The notes under the pieces were generated by a model, which was given only the letters and a program-made list of their open reading frames with translations, had not been told where the DNA came from and made no database searches. Positions 57,717 to 64,000 of a stretch of DNA of 64,000 nucleotides are shown here, piece after piece (within the stretch, counting starts at the first letter, position 1; each line of letters opens with the position of its first letter). The position numbers and the translations under genes are program-made. Location of the stretch: positions 31,814-95,813 of the forward strand of contig JAEEHS010000033.1 in NCBI GenBank assembly GCA_016281015.1, given 5' to 3'. This DNA is from Bacteroidales bacterium (GTDB lineage: Bacteria; Bacteroidota; Bacteroidia; Bacteroidales; UBA932).

Positions 57717-57795
57717 AGGGCGCCAGCGGGTGACAGGGGCGTCAGCGGGTGACAAGGGCGCCAGCGCGTGACAAGGGCGTCAGCGGGTGACGAAG
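57717..57795 (+). repeat. 19-bp tandem repeat running into the 3' end of the phosphatase gene
   Basis: Gene-sense: cgccctcttcgtcacccgctga|cgcccttgtcacgcgctgg|cgcccttgtcacccgctga|cgcccctgtcacccgctgg; the first unit contains the TGA stop. Confidence 0.9.
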
Positions 57796-59108
57796 AGGGC
57801 GGTGCGGGCGTTGAGGTAGCTGCGGAGGTCTTCCCAGCGGTAGAAGGGGCCATCGGGGGCCGCGTCAATGCCTTTGAGGGTGCCGAGACGGACCTCTTCG
57901 CCGTTCAGGAGCACTTTCACCAGGACATCACCCCGGCCGCAGGCCTTGTCGAAGAAGACCAGCTGGATATTCGCCGCCATGGGCGAACGGAAATTCTGGA
58001 ACCACAGGGGAAGGTCATCTGCCGAAGCGGGATACTGCCCCATCCGGTCGATGTCCATGATCTGGAGAAGGGTCAGCAGGACATGGTCATGGCCAAAGCG
58101 GAGATCCGCCCCGCAGGCCGCATTGCGGTCCACCCGCCCCTTGGCACCCCGGCGGAGCGCCAGCCGCTCATCCGCCTTCGCGACCATGTCGTCGATAACC
58201 GCCGAACAGCTCGTCCGGTACTTGATGTACTCCCGGAGCGATTCGTAGTTGAACGCCTCCCACATGTGGGCATACTCCGAAGGGGTGAAAATGCCGCTGA
58301 CATCGATACGCTCCGCCTCCGGAAGGCTGTTCATCCCACCCACCAGCATATACAGATAGTGGAGGATGCGCATCTCACTCCGGCCGCCCAGGCAACGCGA
58401 AGGGTCCCGCAGCAGGCGCTTCAGCACATTCCCGTATTCGGGGAAAACGTGTTCCAGAAACGCTTCGTTGCTGTCCGGATACGGGAAGACGTTCTCCGGG
58501 CCCGTGTAGCGGAAGGGATTCTCCCCGCCGTGATTCGGCCGTGTCGCCTGGACATCCAGCATGCTCTGATGGGTGTAGATGGCCGTTTTCGGCGCCTTCC
58601 GTGCGAGAGAGAGGCACTCCGAGGTCATGCTCATGATGGCGCGGGGCGAGGGCGAAGAGCAGCCGTCCACCCGGCTCCCCTTCCCGAAGGCGCCCGGGAA
58701 AGACTGGACCATCTGGGCGGCGATCCATTCATGCTGGGCCCATCCGAGGGGCGTCAGGTCGCCGACCTGCCAGCGGTGCTCCGCCCAGAAAGCTTCGAGC
58801 GCGGTCAGAAGCGTCGCTCCCCGCGGCGTCAACAGCCCCGCATCCGCCCCGCTCCGGAGGACCTCCAGCGGCACCGAATAGGTTTTCTCCGTGTAGGCAT
58901 AGCGGGAGCCATGCCGGGCATAATGGCTGATGTAGAAGGCTTTGTAGCCGGAAGGGGCCGGCGTCTGGGCCTTGGGACTGCAATCATAGACGCAGTCGAG
59001 GCCGCTGGCCTTGTTCCAGTCGGAGAGGACTTCTTCGCGCACCGCCGTGCGCTGGGCCCATCCGAGAACGCTCCAGGCAAGGAGCAAAAGAGTCAGAACG
59101 CGTTTCAT
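57780..59108 (-). CDS. Secreted histidine-type acid phosphatase (MINPP/phytase-like)
   Basis: Signal peptide MKRVLTLLLLAWSVLGWAQ; YISHYARHGSRYAYTEK (RHGSR) and GHDHVLLTL. ATG at 59108 preferred. Confidence 0.82.
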   Translation of the reverse strand: MKRVLTLLLLAWSVLGWAQRTAVREEVLSDWNKASGLDCVYDCSPKAQTPAPSGYKAFYISHYARHGSRYAYTEKTYSVPLEVLRSGADAGLLTPRGATLLTALEAFWAEHRWQVGDLTPLGWAQHEWIAAQMVQSFPGAFGKGSRVDGCSSPSPRAIMSMTSECLSLARKAPKTAIYTHQSMLDVQATRPNHGGENPFRYTGPENVFPYPDSNEAFLEHVFPEYGNVLKRLLRDPSRCLGGRSEMRILHYLYMLVGGMNSLPEAERIDVSGIFTPSEYAHMWEAFNYESLREYIKYRTSCSAVIDDMVAKADERLALRRGAKGRVDRNAACGADLRFGHDHVLLTLLQIMDIDRMGQYPASADDLPLWFQNFRSPMAANIQLVFFDKACGRGDVLVKVLLNGEEVRLGTLKGIDAAPDGPFYRWEDLRSYLNARTALFVTR

Positions 59109-59303
59109 ATCACAAACATAGCGAAAAAACGGCGCAATTGCAACCACCCTACGGCATCCCGGAGACGCATACCGTCCGTTGCTCGCACACACGGCGTAAT
59201 TCGTAAACGCTTCGTTAATAGGCAGTTACGAAAAATTGGTTAGCCCAGACGGACCAACCAATTTTCGATAAACAGTTGTCTATAAGCAACTTACAAATCA
59301 CGC

Positions 59304-61766
59304 CTAGCTTTCCGGGTTGGCCTTCAGCGTCGGGCGGTCGCCGGAGAGGTTCCACACGGCCGTATCCCAACCGAGGCTGGTAGCCAGGGAGGTCACCGTA
59401 GCCGTTGCAGCAGCCGCCGTGCCATGGTAAGGGCACTGGTATTTCTTGCCGGTACCGGGGGTCGTTCCCTTCGCCCAGTTGGTACCGTCGCAGTCCGGCT
59501 GATCCACGCCATGTCCAGCGTATTCACTGTCGCTCGGCTGGTAATCGATGTTCGAATTGCGGTATCCTTTGCTCAAGGTATTCTTCACCGAGGTAAACCC
59601 GACGATGGTACCAGAACCGCCGGCGGAATTGGCATCCCGGGTATCCGTGCAGATGATGGAAGGATTCCAGGCGATGCAAGCCGTGACGGTGTTGTTGGAT
59701 GCTACGGTAACATCCCATGCCGCATTACAGGCACGCCCGACAATGCCGCCGAGAACACGCTGACCGCCGATGGCTGCCATGGAATAGCAGTTGGAAACAG
59801 AGCCGCCGCTGCTGAGTTCACCGACAATACCACCGCCACACTGCGCGCCACAGTTGATGGAACCGATGGAATAGCAGTCCTTGACCGTCACATCCGTATT
59901 CGCGAAACCCACGATGCCACCGGCATGGTTGCTGGTAGACGAGACCGTCCCGCCCGAATAGCATTCCTTCACCGTCGTATTCGGATTGGCGTATGCGACG
60001 ATGCCGCCGGCGTAGTGGGCACCCGAAGCGACTTTTCCTCCTTTGTAGGCACATTTTTCAACCGTCAGATTATTGACTCCGACCTGGCCTACAATACCGG
60101 CTGCCGAATTGTTTTCCGTTGATATATCGGCCGTGGAAGTGCAATTGCGGAGCGCTGTTCCTCCCCACCATCCGACGATACCGCCGGCCACTTCACCATT
60201 CCGGTTATTCATCTTCTTGGCCTTGATGGTCCCGCTGGAAAGGCAGTTCTCCACGGTGACAGCCGTCGGGGCATAACCGATGATGCCACCGGCAAGACGG
60301 CCGCCGTTCAAGGTGGAGTTCTTGAATTCGCAGCTGGTGAACGTGCTGGTATGGGCCCATCCCGCAATACCGCCGTAACCGTTGTCTCCCGTAGAGGTCG
60401 AGCAGGTCGTGGCCGTCAGGGTCACATCTTCCACACTGCAGTTCGTAAAGCTCGCATTGCGGGCCTTACCGGCGATTCCACCCATCTGCTGGACCACATT
60501 CTGCGTAACGGAACCGCCCTTGACATGGACATTTTCCAGGACACCCCAGGTCGTTTCATCGTTGGCACCCGCCCAACAGCAGACTGCTCCGGAGGGATTG
60601 CTGTTCGAAGTCACATCGACTTTTTCGAAAGTGACATTCTTCAGGGTTCCGTAGAGAATCCCGATGAAACCGCCCTCATAAGAGCCGCCATTGACCGTTT
60701 TCATGTTCTTGATCACATGATTGTCGCCATCGAAATGAATCAACTTGTACGGATTGGCCACAATCGTGTCCCAGTCGTTTCCTGCCAGGTCGATATCGCT
60801 GATCAGCTTGAAATAATTAACCGTAGTCGCTTCCGAGGCCACCAGGACCGCCTCGATATTCCCCAGCTGCCTTGCATTCCCGATGAGGTACGGACGCGTC
60901 TCGGTACCGGCGCCGTCGTAGAAGGGCTGGAGGGTGAGTTTGCTCTTGTCGAGGTTGAAGGTGTTGACCTTGCCGGCGAGCAGGTTCAGCGACTCGAAGC
61001 TCAGCGTCCGGGTATAGGTGTCATAGTTGCCGGTCGCGAAGGCGAGGTCGATACTCACAGCGGCCGGAATGGCCATGTCACCGAGCGGCAGGGCCGCATA
61101 GGCCGTGAGGATATGGTCCGAAGAGATGTCGGCGCCACCGGGGAAGTCCAGGGAAATCCATCCCATCGAAGACGAGCCGACCTTGACATGCATGAAGACC
61201 TTGTCGACCGATTTCACCTCGGCGGGGAACTGCTCGCGGATGCGGACCACCCCGTTCTGGCGGAAGCTGCCGCCATGGGCCGTGGCCCACTCTTCGTTGA
61301 ACTGGATGTCCTCAAAGCTGTCGACGCCGCTCAGCACGGCGACATACTTCAAGCCGTCGGTCGAGCCATTGCCGTTCTGGACCTGATTGGCGAAGGGATC
61401 GCCTGCCGCCGCGGCGGACTCGCTCTCGAAGTCAGCGGGATAGATGATGGTGAAGGAGCTGCCGGAGATGGAAGGACCGCTGAACGAAGCGGTATGGCCT
61501 TCAAAACCGGGCTGGATCTCATACACGGCGCTTTCGCTGCCGGAGATGATGCGGATCTTGTCGCCCGCGGCCCAGGAAAGGGCCACACCGCCGTCGGGTT
61601 CTGCGGCCGGGGTGAAAGCGACCTTGCTGAGGGATGCGGGGAGAGAGACCGTGATGGTCTTCACATCAGAGGGAGCCGCGGCGACCGGGCTGTCAACCGC
61701 GGCCTTTTCCTTGGAGCAGGCCAGGATCGCTGCGCCGACCAGGAGGATGGAGAAAATCTTTTTCAT
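59304..61766 (-). CDS. GLUG-repeat lipoprotein, fimbrillin-like N-terminal region
   Basis: ILACSKEKA lipobox; GGIVGFANTDVTVKDCYSIGSI repeats; C-terminal YHGTAAAATATVTSLATSLGWDTAVWNLSGDRPTLK. Confidence 0.86.
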   Translation of the reverse strand: MKKIFSILLVGAAILACSKEKAAVDSPVAAAPSDVKTITVSLPASLSKVAFTPAAEPDGGVALSWAAGDKIRIISGSESAVYEIQPGFEGHTASFSGPSISGSSFTIIYPADFESESAAAAGDPFANQVQNGNGSTDGLKYVAVLSGVDSFEDIQFNEEWATAHGGSFRQNGVVRIREQFPAEVKSVDKVFMHVKVGSSSMGWISLDFPGGADISSDHILTAYAALPLGDMAIPAAVSIDLAFATGNYDTYTRTLSFESLNLLAGKVNTFNLDKSKLTLQPFYDGAGTETRPYLIGNARQLGNIEAVLVASEATTVNYFKLISDIDLAGNDWDTIVANPYKLIHFDGDNHVIKNMKTVNGGSYEGGFIGILYGTLKNVTFEKVDVTSNSNPSGAVCCWAGANDETTWGVLENVHVKGGSVTQNVVQQMGGIAGKARNASFTNCSVEDVTLTATTCSTSTGDNGYGGIAGWAHTSTFTSCEFKNSTLNGGRLAGGIIGYAPTAVTVENCLSSGTIKAKKMNNRNGEVAGGIVGWWGGTALRNCTSTADISTENNSAAGIVGQVGVNNLTVEKCAYKGGKVASGAHYAGGIVAYANPNTTVKECYSGGTVSSTSNHAGGIVGFANTDVTVKDCYSIGSINCGAQCGGGIVGELSSGGSVSNCYSMAAIGGQRVLGGIVGRACNAAWDVTVASNNTVTACIAWNPSIICTDTRDANSAGGSGTIVGFTSVKNTLSKGYRNSNIDYQPSDSEYAGHGVDQPDCDGTNWAKGTTPGTGKKYQCPYHGTAAAATATVTSLATSLGWDTAVWNLSGDRPTLKANPES

Positions 61767-61769
61767 GGC

Positions 61770-61913
61770 TTAGTCCTCCGTAAATGTTTCATCGACAATC
61801 GGATTCGTGTCCATGTCGGACAGGGAACTCGCCAGGATGTTCCCATCGTAAGAAATCGGGCGCATGCGCTGGCCAGGAGCCAGGTAATGCTTTTTGGAAG
61901 GGGATAGATCCAT
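61770..61913 (-). CDS. Small 47-aa ORF between recJ and the GLUG lipoprotein
   Basis: MDLSPSKKHYLAPGQRMRPISYDGNILASSLSDMDTNPIVDETFTED; below the ORF-track cutoff; 3 bp before the downstream ATG. Confidence 0.6.
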   Translation of the reverse strand: MDLSPSKKHYLAPGQRMRPISYDGNILASSLSDMDTNPIVDETFTED

Positions 61914-61930
61914 AGTGTAAGTATTTGAAA

Positions 61931-63667
61931 TTAAATAAGTTCGTCTCTTTCTCGAATATCCTTCAGGCGAAGCTGGAGGGTCGAGGATCCGCGGTAGAAG
62001 TTCTCGACGATCGAATAGCAGATGTCCATCGGGTTGCCGCCCTTGATGTAGTCATAGAAACCGGCCATGTTGAAGCCAATGGCACCGATCTGGCGGTAGG
62101 GCTGCGATCCCTGCATCAGGTCCAGTTTGAGGTGGACCCCGCCGGCGCCGACCTTGCGGCCGTTCCCGGCATCGTAGACGTCCTCGGTGAGGAAAACGGG
62201 CGTGGAATTACCCGGTCCGAAGGGCTGGAACTGCTTGAGGATGCGGAGGAATTTCGGGGTAATCTGCGAGAAATCCAGCGCGGCGTCGATGTCCACGACC
62301 GGGGTCAGTTCCTCCCGGGTGATGTTCCCGGACACAAAACGGTCCATCCGGCGGCAGAACTCCTCCAGATGCTCCTCTTTTAGGGTCAGGCCGGCCGCAT
62401 AGACATGGCCGCCGAAGTTTTCCAGGAGGTCGGCGCAGCTTTCGATGGACGCATACAGGTCGAAACCCTGGACCGAACGGGCGGAGCCCGTGACCATGCC
62501 GTTGGACTTGGTCAGGACCACCGTCGGTTTGTAATAGGCCTCGACAAGGCGCGAGGCGACAATGCCCACGACACCCTTGTTCCAGGTCGGATTGTAGACG
62601 ATCGTGACGTTCTCCGTCGCCAGGGCGCGGCCGTCCTGGACCATGGACAGGGCCTCCTGGGTGATTTCGCGGTCGATGGACTTGCGCTCGTTGTTGTTGT
62701 CGTTGATCTTTTCGCCGATGCGGAAAGCCGTGCGGTCGTCCGCGGCGGTCAGCAGGTCCACCGCCAGGCGTCCGCTTTCCATGCGGCCGGCGGCGTTGAT
62801 CCGGGGACCGATCTTGAAGACAATGTCGTCGATGGTGATATGGCCGGGCTCCAGCTTGGCCAGGTAAATCATGGCGAGGAGGCCCTTGCGCGGGTTCTCA
62901 TTGAGCCGTTTCAGGCCGAAATGGGCCAGGATGCGGTTCTCGCCGGTCATGGACACCAGGTCGGAAGCGATACTCACGACCTGGAGGTCCAGCAGGGGCT
63001 CCAGGGTCTCGAAGGGAATCCCATAGCGCTGGGCATAGCCCTGGACCAGTTTGAAGCCGACGCCGCAGCCGCAGAGGTCGTCGAACGGATAGTGGCAGTC
63101 CTCCCGCTTGGGGTCGAGCACGGCGACGGCCGCGGGGAGCTGCTCCTCCGGAAGATGGTGGTCACAGACGATGACGTCGATGCCCTTGGTGCGGGCGTAT
63201 TCCACCTTGTCGATGGCCTTGATGCCGCAGTCAAGGGTAATCACCAGCGAGAAGCCGTTGTCCGAGGCCCAGTCGAGGGCCTTGTAGGAAAGGCCGTAGC
63301 CTTCGTCATAGCGGTCCGGGATGTAATAGTCCACCTTGTCCGAGAAGCGTCCCAGGAAAGTGACGACCTGCGCCACGGCGGTGGTTCCGTCCACATCGTA
63401 GTCCCCGTAGACCAGGATTTTTTCTTTTCCCTGGAGGGCCGTATGGATCCGGTCCACGGCCTTGTCCATGTCCTTCATCAGGAAGGGGTCGTGGAGATGG
63501 TCCAGGGAAGGGCGGAAGAAACTGCGGGCCTCGTCAAAAGTCTTGACACCGCGCTGGACAAGGAGCTCCGCCAGCACCCGGTCTACGCCGAGTTCGGCCG
63601 AGAGGCGGCTGACGGTATCCTGATCCGCCGCCGGCCTGAGGTTCCATTGTCTGTCTGCCGTACCCAT
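61931..63667 (-). CDS. recJ: Single-stranded-DNA-specific exonuclease RecJ
   Basis: ILVYGDYDVDGTTAVAQVVTFL, VITLDCGIKAIDKVEYARTKGIDVIVCDHHLPEEQLP, GPRINAAGRMESGRLAVDLL. Confidence 0.96.
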   Translation of the reverse strand: MGTADRQWNLRPAADQDTVSRLSAELGVDRVLAELLVQRGVKTFDEARSFFRPSLDHLHDPFLMKDMDKAVDRIHTALQGKEKILVYGDYDVDGTTAVAQVVTFLGRFSDKVDYYIPDRYDEGYGLSYKALDWASDNGFSLVITLDCGIKAIDKVEYARTKGIDVIVCDHHLPEEQLPAAVAVLDPKREDCHYPFDDLCGCGVGFKLVQGYAQRYGIPFETLEPLLDLQVVSIASDLVSMTGENRILAHFGLKRLNENPRKGLLAMIYLAKLEPGHITIDDIVFKIGPRINAAGRMESGRLAVDLLTAADDRTAFRIGEKINDNNNERKSIDREITQEALSMVQDGRALATENVTIVYNPTWNKGVVGIVASRLVEAYYKPTVVLTKSNGMVTGSARSVQGFDLYASIESCADLLENFGGHVYAAGLTLKEEHLEEFCRRMDRFVSGNITREELTPVVDIDAALDFSQITPKFLRILKQFQPFGPGNSTPVFLTEDVYDAGNGRKVGAGGVHLKLDLMQGSQPYRQIGAIGFNMAGFYDYIKGGNPMDICYSIVENFYRGSSTLQLRLKDIRERDELI

Positions 63668-63757
63668 AGTCTTGCAAAGATAACAAAACTCTTTGGAACT
63701 ATCAAGAGGCCGGGAGCCGCAGGGGTGTATGAGGGGGCAGCGCCCCCTGTATTGACG

Positions 63758-63831
63758 TCGGGGTGATGTGACTCGAACACACGACCCTCTGCTCCCAAAG
63801 CAGATGCGCTAGCCAACTGCGCCACACCCCG
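63758..63831 (-). tRNA. tRNA-Pro (anticodon TGG)
   Basis: cggggtgtggcgcagttggctagcgcatctgctttgggagcagagggtcgtgtgttcgagtcacatcaccccga; acceptor cggggtg/caccccg, loop tttggga. Confidence 0.95.
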
Positions 63832-63855
63832 ATAGGGACCGGAAACCCTCCGGTC

Positions 63856-63887
63856 AAAAAATAAAAGCGACCCCGAAAGATCGCTTC
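63856..63887 (-). terminator. Rho-independent terminator after tRNA-Leu
   Basis: Reverse strand agcgatctttcggggtcgct followed by tttatttttt. Confidence 0.8.
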
Positions 63888-63889
63888 TG

Positions 63890-63972
63890 TGCGGATGGAG
63901 AGAGTCGAACTCTCACGGGCCATCGCCCACTACCCCCTCAAAGTAGCGTGTCTACCATTTCACCACATCCGC
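63890..63972 (-). tRNA. tRNA-Leu (anticodon GAG)
   Basis: gcggatgtggtgaaatggtagacacgctactttgagggggtagtgggcgatggcccgtgagagttcgactctctccatccgca; long variable arm, loop ttgaggg. Confidence 0.93.
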
Positions 63973-64000
63973 CTGAGGTTTGGGACTGCAAATGTACTAC

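Noticed and set aside
57768-59243. 491-aa + ORF opposite the phosphatase
   Set aside because: Antisense shadow; the minus frame has a signal peptide and RHGSR motif.

Overview
The window is a GC-rich Bacteroidales-type chromosome segment, judged from SusC/SusD, Bat operon, ExbBD/TonB, BACON/GLUG lipoproteins and TAnnTTTG promoter boxes. Housekeeping genes include metG (partial), dnaG, recQ, miaA, serC, serA, glyA, truA, an RsuA/RluB-type pseudouridine synthase, era, a GyrA/ParC-type topoisomerase subunit, shikimate kinase, recJ, tRNA-Pro and tRNA-Leu. Four accessory signals stand out. (1) An apparent 8-gene operon (41.5-56.7 kb) joins an organophosphate-type transporter, SusC/SusD, a NAGPA-type phosphodiester glycosidase, an SGNH esterase and three GLUG lipoproteins. 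This looks like a locus for a phosphodiester-linked glycan and has no classical glycoside hydrolase that I recognise. (2) Two unrelated REP-associated (Y1/HUH-like) transposase genes each sit among their own palindromic repeat family. One family has a copy in frame inside truA. The other is bounded by inverted copies of the transposase 3' tail plus repeats. (3) A composite intergenic element occurs twice, 38 kb apart, both times between convergent genes. It consists of a 107-bp terminal-inverted-repeat hairpin module, a GC-rich structured module and a short conserved module. (4) Short tandem duplications recur at or across gene stop codons at several loci. A BatD-BatE fused ORF and two small ORFs absent from the ORF track (a histone H1-like protein and a 47-aa peptide) are also described. 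All calls come from reading the sequence by eye; no database search was run.
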